Shown: piece by piece, positions 12,071-20,338 of the stretch
Numbering within the stretch: position 1 is the first letter of the stretch
Layout: each line of letters opens with the position of its first letter
Assembly (NCBI GenBank): GCA_021778415.1
Contig: JAJYCL010000001.1
Span: 165,469 to 229,468 of the forward strand
DNA: 64,000 bases
Source of the DNA: a bacterium
GTDB taxonomy: Bacteria; Vulcanimicrobiota; Vulcanimicrobiia; Vulcanimicrobiales; Vulcanimicrobiaceae
Direction: 5' to 3'
Notes under the pieces: generated by a model
Told to the model about the DNA's origin: nothing
Database searches by the model: none
Seen by the model: the letters and a program-made list of their open reading frames with translations, nothing else
Translations under genes and position numbers: made by a program

Positions 12071-12124
12071 CAACTTGCGTATGATATCGACGAGTTCTCC
12101 ACTTTCGTGTTAGGTGGACCTCCG

Positions 12125-13936
12125 ATGCACGCCATGATGTATGGTGGTGCAGTCAATGACGGCCAACCGGTAAAACCGGCGAACGTCGATCTCCGGCGTA
12201 TTACTAAACTTTTTGCGCCGTATTGGCGCCACGAGATCGCCGTACTTGCCCTGATGTTTATCACGGCGATTATCGGCATTGTTCCACCCTTGTTGACGGC
12301 TCGTATTATCGACATCGCGATTCCCCAACGTGACTTGCACTTACTCTTACTTCTCGTGTCGCTCATCGTGCTCAATGCACTCGTTGCCGCTGGAGTCGCA
12401 GTCGCTCAAGGGTATCTCAATTCGATCGTCGGCGAGAGCATTATGCGCGATTTGCGAACGGCTCTGGTCTCGCATCTCCACCGAATGCCGCTCTCGTTTT
12501 TCACGAATACGAAAACCGGCGAGATCATGAACCGCGTCTCATCCGATGTCGACAACGTCGACGGTGTCGTCACCGGCACGCTCACGACCATCATTACGAA
12601 TGTCCTGACCATCTCGACGACCCTCGTAACGATGTTCATTTTAGACTGGCGACTAGCCTTAATTGCCATTGGCGTGACACCGTTGATGATTCTGCCGCTC
12701 GGCCCGGTTGGTCGAAAGATGTTCGCGATTCGCAAAAAGACGCGCGAACAGCGAGATCAAATCGAATCCATCACGCAAGAGACGCTTTCAATATCCGGGA
12801 TCACGCTCATCAAATCATTTGCGCGCGAAATGTATGAGCGAACTCGCTTTAACGATACCGGCACCCGCCTGATGAAACTTGAGATCGATCTTGCGATGGT
12901 CGGGCGCTGGTTTATCGCCCTCATCGGCGCAATGGCCGTGATCGGCCCGGCTCTCGTGTGGTTCGGAGGCGGCTGGTACGCCATCGCCGGCACCGTGACA
13001 ACCGGTACGATCGTCGCCTTTATTTCCTTGATTGTCACGCGCCTTTACGGTCCTACGGCGGCCCTGGCCGGGATCCAAGTCCAAGTGGTTAGCGCACTCG
13101 CCGTCTTCGAACGCATTTTCGAATACCTCGATATGAAGCCCGAAACCTATGAGCCCTCGGGTGCGACGACGCTAGGCCATGTCGAGGGTGATATCCGCTT
13201 TGAAAATGTATCGTTCGGTTACGATGATTCGCGCGAGATTTTGCACCATTTAAGCCTGCACGTAAAGCCTGGACAAGTTGCCGCATTCGTCGGCCCTTCG
13301 GGCGGCGGAAAAACAACGATTACGCAACTCGTTCCACGCTTTTATGCGCCAACCGACGGCGCCATTTTCATCGACGATCATGCGATTGATAACGTCTCGC
13401 TCACCTCGCTACGCGAAGCCATCGGCATCGTCACGCAAGAGACCTATCTCTTCCATGACACGGTCGCCGCAAACATGCGCTACGCAAAGCCCGACGCCAC
13501 GCTCGAAGAGCTTAAAATCGCAGCGCAGGCGGCAAACATCGATGCGGTCATTTCGGCCTTGCCGTTGCAATATGAAACGGTCGTCGGCGAACGCGGACAC
13601 AAACTCTCCGGTGGAGAACGCCAACGTCTGGCAATCGCTCGCGTGCTCCTTAAAAACCCTCGCATTTTAATACTCGATGAGGCAACCTCCAGTCTCGATT
13701 CTCAGAGCGAAGCGCTAATCCAGGCAGCCCTTGACACGCTGATGCGGGGGCGCACGAGTCTCGTCATCGCGCATCGGCTTTCGACGATTGTCAATGCCGA
13801 TATTATTTTCGTTATCGAGAGCGGACGCATTATTGCGTCGGGAACCCATACCGAACTCCTCGCGCAAGGCGGGCTCTACGACGCGCTCTACCGAACGCAA
13901 TTCCGAACAACATCGCCAACACCAACTCCCGCATAG
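12125..13936 (+). CDS. MsbA-like ABC exporter (fused membrane and ATPase domains)
   Basis: A 603-residue half-transporter. The N-terminal exporter domain has about six helices between residues 35 and 320. The ATPase domain has Walker A GPSGGGKTT (about 390-398), signature LSGGERQR (about 493-500), Walker B ILILDEATSSLDS (about 514) and the H-loop AHRLSTI. Such proteins act as homodimers or heterodimers exporting lipids or drugs. The ATG at 12125 is preferred because AGGTGG (12112-12117) lies 7 bases before it; a GTG at 12107 is the alternative. The next ABC gene starts 9 bases after the stop. Substrate unknown. Confidence 0.93.
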   Translation: MHAMMYGGAVNDGQPVKPANVDLRRITKLFAPYWRHEIAVLALMFITAIIGIVPPLLTARIIDIAIPQRDLHLLLLLVSLIVLNALVAAGVAVAQGYLNSIVGESIMRDLRTALVSHLHRMPLSFFTNTKTGEIMNRVSSDVDNVDGVVTGTLTTIITNVLTISTTLVTMFILDWRLALIAIGVTPLMILPLGPVGRKMFAIRKKTREQRDQIESITQETLSISGITLIKSFAREMYERTRFNDTGTRLMKLEIDLAMVGRWFIALIGAMAVIGPALVWFGGGWYAIAGTVTTGTIVAFISLIVTRLYGPTAALAGIQVQVVSALAVFERIFEYLDMKPETYEPSGATTLGHVEGDIRFENVSFGYDDSREILHHLSLHVKPGQVAAFVGPSGGGKTTITQLVPRFYAPTDGAIFIDDHAIDNVSLTSLREAIGIVTQETYLFHDTVAANMRYAKPDATLEELKIAAQAANIDAVISALPLQYETVVGERGHKLSGGERQRLAIARVLLKNPRILILDEATSSLDSQSEALIQAALDTLMRGRTSLVIAHRLSTIVNADIIFVIESGRIIASGTHTELLAQGGLYDALYRTQFRTTSPTPTPA

Positions 13937-13945
13937 GAAAATCGC

Positions 13946-14650
13946 ATGCCGACACTACACGTCGCCGGTCTTTGTAAACGCTTTGGAAAAACACTCGCCG
14001 TAGATTCTCTTGATCTCACGGCGAATTCCGGTGAGATCGTGGCCTTGCTCGGGCCCAATGGTGCCGGAAAATCCACAAGCTTTCTTTGCCTTTCGGGCAT
14101 GATGCGCCCCGACAGCGGCACCATAACATGGGGCGATATGGCCTTACGCTCGAACCGGGGTCGCACCATTGCGCTCATCCCCGAAACGCCAGATGTCTAT
14201 ACGTTGCTCACTGTTTGGGAGCATCTCGTGTTCGTAGCAAAAAGTTGCCGCCTCGGCGATGGCTGGGAAACAAAGGCTCGCGATCTCCTCGAACGTCTCA
14301 ATATCACCGATCAACGCGACACACTAGGGGCGGCATTGAGTAAAGGCATGCGTCAGAAAACATTGATTGCAGCCACGCTTCTCGCGGACGCTCCGATTCT
14401 GCTTTTTGACGAACCGATGATCGGCTTAGACCCTGCGGGGCAACGTGAGCTCCGCGCGATATTCTCCGAACTTCGCAATGAAAAGAAGGCGATTATCGTC
14501 AGTACCCATATGCTCGACGCGGCAAAAGCAATTGCCGATCGCGCCGTTGTCCTCAAAGCCGGGCACACGATTTTCACCGGATCGTTCGCCGAAATGGGAG
14601 AACTCGGCACAAGCGACATTGAATCGACGTTCCTGGAAATGACGACGTAA
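13946..14650 (+). CDS. ABC transporter ATP-binding protein with variant signature
   Basis: A 234-residue ATPase of the ABC-2/drug-export type. Walker A GPNGAGKST is at 36-44 and Walker B ILLFDEPMIGLDP near 151-163, followed by the H-loop STHMLDAA. The signature motif reads LSKGMRQK rather than LSGGQ; KGM variants occur in ATPases paired with ABC-2-like membrane proteins. It is 9 bases after the MsbA-like gene and 3 bases before a large membrane protein, which is its likely partner. Confidence 0.9.
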   Translation: MPTLHVAGLCKRFGKTLAVDSLDLTANSGEIVALLGPNGAGKSTSFLCLSGMMRPDSGTITWGDMALRSNRGRTIALIPETPDVYTLLTVWEHLVFVAKSCRLGDGWETKARDLLERLNITDQRDTLGAALSKGMRQKTLIAATLLADAPILLFDEPMIGLDPAGQRELRAIFSELRNEKKAIIVSTHMLDAAKAIADRAVVLKAGHTIFTGSFAEMGELGTSDIESTFLEMTT

Positions 14651-14653
14651 CGC

Positions 14654-16207
14654 ATGCTTGCGCAACTGAACGCTCTGGCCTATCTCGAATCTCGGCAGAT
14701 TGTCAATTTCGCTCGCAATGCGATTCGTACTCCATCGCGCATCATTGTTTGGGTCATGCTTATTGCCTGGGTGGGATTCACGATTTACGGTCGGGCTCAA
14801 GGCGGAGTATCGCACCATAGCCCCTTTGGGTTCTCACCGCTTCTTCCGTCAATTTTTGGTTTTCTCGGGCTTGTGCTTTTCTCGTCAACTCTTTTTCAAG
14901 GAGCCAAAGGCCGAGTTGCGACTTTTGCAAATGCCGCCGACGCGCGTTTTCTCATTTGCTCGCGCCTGAATCCGCTCATTGTCATTTTCTGGCTACAGAT
15001 CAGAAATTCAGCGCTTCTTTTTCTGCGCATTTCACTCGTTGTCATCGTCAATGTGCTGCTTTTTTCCCACGGTAATGGCTTGCAGTCATTCTTAGGCATT
15101 TCAGGGCTTTTCGTTCTATTTACCATCACACCGCTGCCGACGTTCGAACTTTCACGGCGATTGCCCGGTCCTATTGTACCCATCGCCGCATTAGTGTTGA
15201 TGAGTGCAAGTATTCTCGCGCTCGCACTCTGTGCCGCATCATTTGCCTTTCCCGCTCTTTCCTCGGTTGCTACATACATTGAAAATCTCGGCATCGGTAC
15301 GGCAACGGTGGCACTGTGGAGCGGATCGACTGCAGCCGTCGCAATCGTATGGGGTGTCAATGCGCTTATCATCACGCTCGGCGAGTTAGGTGCGTCGGAT
15401 ATTTATCCCGAGCTCTACTCTTCGACGCTAACATGGGCTGCGCGTTGGAGCCGAGCGCGCGGCTGGAATCATCTCTCGCGCCCCAAGGCCGGCGTTAAGG
15501 ACGTTCGATCGATCGGAACCCCGTTCCAGGGCGTCATGGTGGCATTTTGGAAGGAACAGATAGCCTACATGCGTTCACCCGGCGTGCGCACGATGTTTTT
15601 TGTCGAGCTCGGTGTTGCCGTTATCGCCGGTATCATCGGGGGCATCGTCGGACGACACGACCAAGAGGCGCTGGGGACGATTATCGGCGCCGCCTTCTCC
15701 ATTATCGTTCTTTTGCTCGCTCTCTCGGGAACATCGTTGGTTCATGATATTTCAAAACCGATCTGGTGGATCGGCAGCGGGAGCACGCTTGCGAAATTGA
15801 CGACATGGTCGATTGCGACCTCACTCGATTCTATCGTCATTTTGGTATTGGGGAGTCTGAGCTTGGGCATCGCCAGCGGCAATGCGCTCTATGCTTTGAT
15901 CGGATGTACGCTGGCCTTGCTCGTGCCGTCGTTTGTACGCGCTATCGGCGTTGCAACGTATTCGTTCCTACCAGCCGCAATCGACCAGCGCGGCCCGGTC
16001 GCCATCATCCGCGCGCTCATGCTCTATGTGTTATTTGCTCCTCCCGTAGCATTGGGCATCTTTGTCGGCGCTCAAACGTCGAGTGCATTTCTCGCCATTG
16101 CTGTTGCACTTGGCACGACGATCGCCGAAGGCATGCTCGCTCTATTGATTGCGGCGAAAAAAATAGAAGGCCGCGGCGCCGAATACTCCACCGCCGAAGT
16201 GTCGTAA
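14654..16207 (+). CDS. Large polytopic ABC exporter membrane subunit (ABC-2 / ABC_export-like)
   Basis: A 517-residue, very hydrophobic protein with roughly 11-13 predicted helices and no soluble domain. The N-terminal LNALAYLESRQIVNFARN-like amphipathic start and overall layout resemble the putative ABC exporter family found beside ATPases of the preceding type. It begins 3 bases after the ATPase stop, so the two very likely form one transporter. A palindromic repeat array begins 21 bases after the stop. Substrate cannot be inferred. Confidence 0.7.
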   Translation: MLAQLNALAYLESRQIVNFARNAIRTPSRIIVWVMLIAWVGFTIYGRAQGGVSHHSPFGFSPLLPSIFGFLGLVLFSSTLFQGAKGRVATFANAADARFLICSRLNPLIVIFWLQIRNSALLFLRISLVVIVNVLLFSHGNGLQSFLGISGLFVLFTITPLPTFELSRRLPGPIVPIAALVLMSASILALALCAASFAFPALSSVATYIENLGIGTATVALWSGSTAAVAIVWGVNALIITLGELGASDIYPELYSSTLTWAARWSRARGWNHLSRPKAGVKDVRSIGTPFQGVMVAFWKEQIAYMRSPGVRTMFFVELGVAVIAGIIGGIVGRHDQEALGTIIGAAFSIIVLLLALSGTSLVHDISKPIWWIGSGSTLAKLTTWSIATSLDSIVILVLGSLSLGIASGNALYALIGCTLALLVPSFVRAIGVATYSFLPAAIDQRGPVAIIRALMLYVLFAPPVALGIFVGAQTSSAFLAIAVALGTTIAEGMLALLIAAKKIEGRGAEYSTAEVS

Positions 16208-16228
16208 AACACCCAATTCCACGCCCCC

Positions 16229-16538
16229 TGTCACCCTGAGGAGCGCACGAAACCCTGTCACCCCGAGGCACTCACGAAACCTTGTCACCCTGAGGAGCGA
16301 TGCGAAGCATCGCGTCTCGAAGGGCTCATGCTTCGAGACGCTCGCTGCGCTCGCTCCTCAGCATGACGGGGGGCTTGTCACCCCGAGGCACTCACGAAAC
16401 CCTGTCACCCTGAGGAGCGATGCGAAGCATCGCGTCTCGAAGGGCGCTCGCTGCGCTCGCTCCTCATGCTTCGAGACGCTCGCTGCGCTCGCTCCTCATG
16501 CTTCGAGACGCTCGCTGCGCTCGCTCCTCAGCATGACA
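16229..16538. repeat. Palindromic intergenic repeat array A
   Basis: Built from units whose half begins TGTCACCCTGAGGAGCGATG and contains GCATCGCGTCTCGAAG, together with inverted copies (CTTCGAGACG...CTCCTCAGCATGAC). A 120-base module repeats in tandem: its first segment starts at 16256 and again at 16376 with near identity. Inside the second module a 32-base segment starting ATGCTTCGAGACGCTCGC repeats directly (16466 and 16498). The inverted halves can fold into long hairpins with the TGAGGAGC/GCTCCTCA core. It sits between an ABC gene (+) and a small gene (-), and coding frames inside it are meaningless. Confidence 0.92.
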
Positions 16539-16559
16539 TAGGTACGGGGGAGAGTGGGG

Positions 16560-16820
16560 TTACTTGTGGTTGTCGTAGGCTATTCCGGCGCGGACTTGAG
16601 CGATGGCTTGATTCGTGAGATTGAGAGCGGCTGCGCGATGGCCGCCTTTGTCGCGCTGAGCGACATTGAGTTGATATGCCGCGCGCTGTAGGTTCGCCAA
16701 TGCCGATCCCATATGCGGCTGGCGCTCGGCAAGTGCGGCTCCGGTAGTAGCACCGCCGACAAGCATGCCGGCAGCAAAAAGCATCGGCCCAATTCCGACT
16801 CTAGCAAAAATCGTCTTCAC
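16560..16820 (-). CDS. Small exported helical protein, 86 residues
   Basis: Started at a GTG (16818-16820) because GGAGGA lies about 7 bases upstream; the longer frame has no such site. Residues 1 to about 31 form a signal or anchor segment (MKTIFARVGIGPMLFAAGM... ending ALA). The rest is a helical segment, PHMGSALANLQRAAYQLNVA then DKGGHRAAALNLTNQAIAQV, a pattern shared with small periplasmic proteins of unknown function in many Gram-negative bacteria. The DKGGHR core is the recognisable part. No function assigned. Confidence 0.75.
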   Translation of the reverse strand: MKTIFARVGIGPMLFAAGMLVGGATTGAALAERQPHMGSALANLQRAAYQLNVAQRDKGGHRAAALNLTNQAIAQVRAGIAYDNHK

Positions 16821-16913
16821 GTGAGATCCTCCAAAAAAATGAGAGCGATATGCGCGCATGATAGCTCGCAGCATCGCTCTCATCCATTGAAACCAGATTA
16901 GAGACGCCGAACC

Positions 16914-17582
16914 CTAGACATCGGCGGGAATGCTCATCACTGTTGGTGGCGTAGCAATATGGACTGTCGGCTCCGTTGCGGCACGAACGTCGTCGATACT
17001 CACTCCGGGGGCAAGCTCGCGCAAAAAAAGGCCGTCGGGCTCAACATCGATCGTCGCCATGTCGGTAATGATCCGTTGCACCACGCGCTGCCCCGTTAAC
17101 GGCAGCGAGCAGGTGCGTACGATCTTATGGACGTTGCCTTTTGCAACATGCTCCATCATCACAATCACACGCTTGGCGCCATGCACAAGATCCATGGCAC
17201 CGCCCATGCCCTTGACCATCTTGCCCGGAATCATCCAATTCGCAATATCACCGTATTCGGAAATCTGCATCGCACCAAGGACGGCAAGATCGATGTGGCC
17301 GCCGCGAATCATGCCAAACGATAGCGAAGAATCAAAGAACGACGAGCCCGGAAGGACCGTCACCGTTTCTTTGCCCGCGTTAATCAGATCGGCATCTTCT
17401 TCGCCTTCGAACGGATAGGGGCCCATTCCCAAAATCCCGTTTTCACTCTGCAGCGTCACGTGAATTCCGTGCGGAACGTAATTGGGAATCAATGTCGGCA
17501 GACCGATTCCAAGGTTGACATACAAACCGTCGCGCAGTTCTTGCGCTACGCGGGCGGCCAATTGAGTTCGTGATAATGGCAC
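16914..17582 (-). CDS. 3-oxoacid CoA-transferase, beta subunit
   Basis: A 222-residue subunit of a family I CoA-transferase. The catalytic glutamate is Glu47 in LQSENGILG, and the start region contains [18 protein letters not shown]. Further family blocks [20 protein letters not shown] and [14 protein letters not shown] are intact. The start is GTG. It moves CoA between succinyl-CoA and a 3-oxoacid such as acetoacetate, together with the alpha subunit encoded immediately upstream on the same strand (17 bases apart). The neighbouring acyl-CoA dehydrogenase suggests a ketone-body, branched-chain or fatty-acid degradation context. Confidence 0.93.
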   Translation of the reverse strand: MPLSRTQLAARVAQELRDGLYVNLGIGLPTLIPNYVPHGIHVTLQSENGILGMGPYPFEGEEDADLINAGKETVTVLPGSSFFDSSLSFGMIRGGHIDLAVLGAMQISEYGDIANWMIPGKMVKGMGGAMDLVHGAKRVIVMMEHVAKGNVHKIVRTCSLPLTGQRVVQRIITDMATIDVEPDGLFLRELAPGVSIDDVRAATEPTVHIATPPTVMSIPADV

Positions 17583-17599
17583 AGCAGTTCAGTCCTATT

Positions 17600-18355
17600 T
17601 TACGATGAGCGCTTACGAGTGGTGATGCGTTCGATGCGCTTTCCCTCGGCGCCGACATGCACGATTCGTTGCACGAAAATTCCCGGAAGATGGACATTTT
17701 CAGGCGAAATCGTTCCCGGTTCAACAAGTTCTTCCACTTCAACAATGGTGATTTTCCCGGCCATAGCGCAAAGCGGATTAAAATTGCGCGTCGCCGCGTG
17801 GAAGACCAGATTCCCCTCGGTATCGGCAACGGAGGCTCGAACGAGCGCGAAATCGCACACGATCCCCTCCTCGAGAACATACGGCTTGCCGGCGAATTCA
17901 CGCGTCTCTTTCGGTGGCGAAGCGACGGCAATTCCTCCGCTGCCATCGTAGCGCCAGGGCAAGCCGCCGTCGGCGACCGGCGTACCGACGCCGGCGGGTG
18001 TGTAGAAGGCCGGGATGCCGCAGCCGCCGGCGCGCAAGCGTTCGGCCAGCGTCCCTTGCGGCACGAGTTCGACCTCCAACTCGCCGTGAAGATACTGGCG
18101 TTCAAATTCCTTATTCTCACCGACGTACGAGCCCGTCGTCCGCCGGATGCGACGATTGTCGAGGAGCACGCCAAGCCCCCAACCATCGACGCCGCAATTA
18201 TTCGAAACGGTCACCAAATCTCGGGCTCCCTGCGCAAGAACAGCCTGGATCAGGTTATGGGGGATGCCGTTGAGGCCAAAACCGCCAACAGCGAGGGAGG
18301 CACCATTGCCAATGTCGGAAACCGCCTGCTCACATGAGCGGTAGACTTTACTCAT
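17600..18355 (-). CDS. 3-oxoacid CoA-transferase, alpha subunit
   Basis: A 251-residue protein matching the family I CoA-transferase A subunit. It has the glycine-rich GGFGLNGIPHNLI at 24-36, the block NNCGVDGWGLGVLL, GGCGIPAFYTPAGVGT and, near the C-terminus, KITIVEVEELVEPGTISPEN. It is first in a two-gene unit with the beta subunit. It runs divergently from the acyl-CoA dehydrogenase gene at 18446, with a 90-base shared promoter region, so the three genes may respond to the same signal. Confidence 0.93.
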   Translation of the reverse strand: MSKVYRSCEQAVSDIGNGASLAVGGFGLNGIPHNLIQAVLAQGARDLVTVSNNCGVDGWGLGVLLDNRRIRRTTGSYVGENKEFERQYLHGELEVELVPQGTLAERLRAGGCGIPAFYTPAGVGTPVADGGLPWRYDGSGGIAVASPPKETREFAGKPYVLEEGIVCDFALVRASVADTEGNLVFHAATRNFNPLCAMAGKITIVEVEELVEPGTISPENVHLPGIFVQRIVHVGAEGKRIERITTRKRSS

Positions 18356-18445
18356 GCCCGCGAGTTAGACGCTCGCGCAAGCGAAACCCTTGTCCAAGTC
18401 GAACACCCGAGTAAGCACAACAACAACGGTGCAAGGAGAGAAAAT

Positions 18446-19615
18446 ATGGCGGTTATGGTGCAACAGCAGGCCGACGACGAAGAAGCGATGATGCTTAGCG
18501 TCGTTCGCGATCTCGTTCGCGAAAAAGTCGCGCCGCGTGCAGCACAGATCGATGAGACCGAAGAGTTTCCGTGGGATATCAAGGAGCTCTTTGCGCAAAA
18601 CGATCTTATGGGAATTCCAATTCCGACGGAATACGGCGGGCTTGGCGGTACGTTTCTTACGTATGTAAAAGTTGTCGAAGAGATTGCAAAGGCGTGCGCA
18701 TCGTCGTCGCTCATTGTTGCGGTGCAAGAACTTGGCATGTTGCCAATTCTTATTGGCGGAAGCGAAGAACAAAAACGCCGCTTTCTTCCCTCGATTGCGT
18801 CCGGTGAAAAAATTGCGGCATACGCACTAACGGAAGCGTCGTCAGGTTCCGATGCACTCGGATCGATGCGGACGCGCGCGACACGTAATGGCGACACGTA
18901 TACGCTCGACGGGCAAAAAATTTGGATCACGAACGGAAGCGTCGCCGATGTCGTTTGCGTTTTTGCCGTGACCGATCCGGCCGCCGGTTCGCGCGGCGTT
19001 ACCGCATTCGTTGTCGAAAAAGGCACGAGCGGATTCGTCGTCGGGAAAAAAGAGCGCAAAATGGGAATCCGCGGGTCACCGACGGTCGAACTCATTTTTG
19101 ATAACTGCGTTATTCCCGCAGCGAATCGCATTGGCGAAGAGGGCGAGGGATTCAAAATTGCGATGAAGGTACTCGATAAATCGCGTCCCGGAATCGCCGC
19201 ACAAGCCCTCGGCATTGCCGCCGGAGCGCTGGATTATGCCACAAACTATGCAAAGGAACGCGTGGCCTTCGGCAAGCCGATCGGCCAACACCAGGGCGTG
19301 GGATTCATGCTTGCCGATATGCTCACCGAAGTGGAATCAGCCCGCATGCTCCTGTATGAAGCGGCTCGCAAATGCGACGCCGGATCGTCGGATGTCTCGC
19401 TTTGGGCTTCAATGGCCAAGCTCAAATGCGGGGACGTGGCAATGTCCGTCACCACCGATGCGGTCCAAGTCCTCGGGGGCTTCGGCTACTCATCCGAATA
19501 CCCGGTCGAGCGGATGATGCGCGATGCCAAGATCACGCAGATTTACGAGGGCACCCAACAAATCCAGCGGCTGGTCATCTCACGCGCCATGGTTGGCAAA
19601 GCAAAGACTTCGTAA
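18446..19615 (+). CDS. Acyl-CoA dehydrogenase
   Basis: A 389-residue flavoenzyme with the three-domain acyl-CoA dehydrogenase layout. FAD/substrate motifs are AYALTEASSGSDA (about 128-140) and WITNGSVADV. The catalytic glutamate is in QIYEGTQQIQRLVISR near residue 370, the position used by short/medium-chain and branched-chain enzymes. Start ATG 18446 has a strong AAGGAGAG ribosome site 5 bases upstream. It oxidises an acyl-CoA to a 2-enoyl-CoA and passes electrons to ETF. Chain length is not certain. Confidence 0.94.
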   Translation: MAVMVQQQADDEEAMMLSVVRDLVREKVAPRAAQIDETEEFPWDIKELFAQNDLMGIPIPTEYGGLGGTFLTYVKVVEEIAKACASSSLIVAVQELGMLPILIGGSEEQKRRFLPSIASGEKIAAYALTEASSGSDALGSMRTRATRNGDTYTLDGQKIWITNGSVADVVCVFAVTDPAAGSRGVTAFVVEKGTSGFVVGKKERKMGIRGSPTVELIFDNCVIPAANRIGEEGEGFKIAMKVLDKSRPGIAAQALGIAAGALDYATNYAKERVAFGKPIGQHQGVGFMLADMLTEVESARMLLYEAARKCDAGSSDVSLWASMAKLKCGDVAMSVTTDAVQVLGGFGYSSEYPVERMMRDAKITQIYEGTQQIQRLVISRAMVGKAKTS

Positions 19616-19622
19616 ACGACAG

Positions 19623-19643
19623 GGCCGCCCCCCGGGGGAGGCC
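19623..19643. terminator. GC-rich inverted repeat after acyl-CoA dehydrogenase gene
   Basis: GGCC-G-CCCCCC / GGGGG-A-GGCC forms a near-perfect palindrome 8 bases after the stop codon. There is no T-run, so it is a candidate stem that protects or ends the transcript, not a textbook terminator. Confidence 0.5.
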
Positions 19644-19649
19644 GAACAG

Positions 19650-19691
19650 ATGGGCACGGTATCCCGTTCTCAAATCGGGTACTATGCCCAT
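19650..19691 (+). promoter_or_regulatory. Structured leader hairpin before the H1-like gene
   Basis: An outer stem ATGGGCA (19650-19656) / TGCCCAT (19685-19691) encloses, after a 2x2 internal loop, an inner stem GTA-T-CCCG (19659-19666) / CGGG-TAC (19676-19682) with a TTCTCAAAT loop. It lies 35 bases upstream of the start codon at 19727, with a GGGGAGGTG ribosome site in between. A 5' leader control element or the terminator stem of the upstream gene are both possible. Confidence 0.5.
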
Positions 19692-19726
19692 ATTCTTATC
19701 AGGGCAAGAGGGGAGGTGTATACAGA

Positions 19727-20248
19727 ATGTTGAGCAAGATCATCGCATCGCTCGTCGCCGCCGCGTTTATCGCATCGGTGCCAGCAGTGAGCTTCGCCGG
19801 AACCACGACCACCAAGTCGACGACCGCGAAGACGGCTTCGGCCAAGAAAACCACCGCCAAAAAGTCCACGAAGAAGGCGGCCAAGGCCACCAAGGCTACC
19901 AAAGCCACCAAGAAGTCGGCAAAAAAAGCGACCAAAAAGACCGCTAAGAAAGCGACTGCAAAGTCGACCAAAAAAGCGACCAAAAAGGCGACCAAGAAGG
20001 CCGCTAAATCCAAGAAGGCTGTCAAGAAGGGCGGCGGTCTCCAGATGACTGGAGCCACCAAGGCCGTCAAGAAGGCTGCTACCACCAAGTCGACCAAAAA
20101 AGCAACCAAGAAGGCTGCAAAGAAGGCGACCAAGTCTTCCAAGAAAGCCACCAAAAAGGCTTCGAAGAAGGCAGCTAAAGCGACCAAAAAGTCGGCCAAG
20201 AAAAAGTCGACCAAGAAAGCCGCTAAGACCAAGAAAACGGGTCACTAA
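19727..20248 (+). CDS. Lys/Ala-rich histone H1-like protein with N-terminal signal peptide
   Basis: 173 residues. Residues 1 to about 24 form a good signal peptide (Lys4, hydrophobic core IIASLVAAAFIAS, cleavage near SFA-G). The mature part is almost entirely Lys, Ala, Thr and Ser in AKKATKK/KSTKKA-type repeats like histone H1 tails and bacterial H1-like proteins. One short non-repetitive island, KKGGGLQMTGATK (about 100-112), splits it into two halves. The ribosome site is GGGGAGGTG. The known family members bind DNA in the cytoplasm; here the signal peptide suggests export, so the target could be extracellular DNA or an anionic surface polymer (inference). Confidence 0.85.
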   Translation: MLSKIIASLVAAAFIASVPAVSFAGTTTTKSTTAKTASAKKTTAKKSTKKAAKATKATKATKKSAKKATKKTAKKATAKSTKKATKKATKKAAKSKKAVKKGGGLQMTGATKAVKKAATTKSTKKATKKAAKKATKSSKKATKKASKKAAKATKKSAKKKSTKKAAKTKKTGH

Positions 20249-20286
20249 ACTTTAGTAACCACGCTCTTATTTCTTTCGATTCATAC

Positions 20287-20324
20287 AAAGACGCTGCTCG
20301 ATCATCAGATCGGGCAGCGTCTTT
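20287..20324. terminator. Bidirectional rho-independent terminator
   Basis: AAAGACGCTGC (20287-20297) pairs with GCAGCGTCTTT (20314-20324). The inner stem CGATC/GATCG follows after one T-G wobble, around an ATCA loop: 17 pairs in total. Flanking A and T runs make it usable on both strands. It separates the convergent H1-like (+) and VIT-type (-) genes. Confidence 0.92.
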
Positions 20325-20338
20325 CATTTTCTCGGAAA

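Noticed and set aside
16229..16538. CRISPR array
   Set aside because: Repeats are inverted as well as direct, there are no unique spacers of constant length, and no cas genes are present.
17657..18337. A 226-residue plus-strand frame opposite the CoA-transferase alpha subunit
   Set aside because: It is a shadow of a well-conserved gene, with no motif.
19650..19691. tRNA gene
   Set aside because: It folds as a single two-tier hairpin without D and T arms or CCA-adjacent acceptor stem.
19682..20245. Leu/Gly/Phe-rich minus-strand frames that resemble membrane proteins
   Set aside because: They are the complement of the AAG/GCC repeats of the H1-like gene; the repeat structure alone makes them open and hydrophobic.
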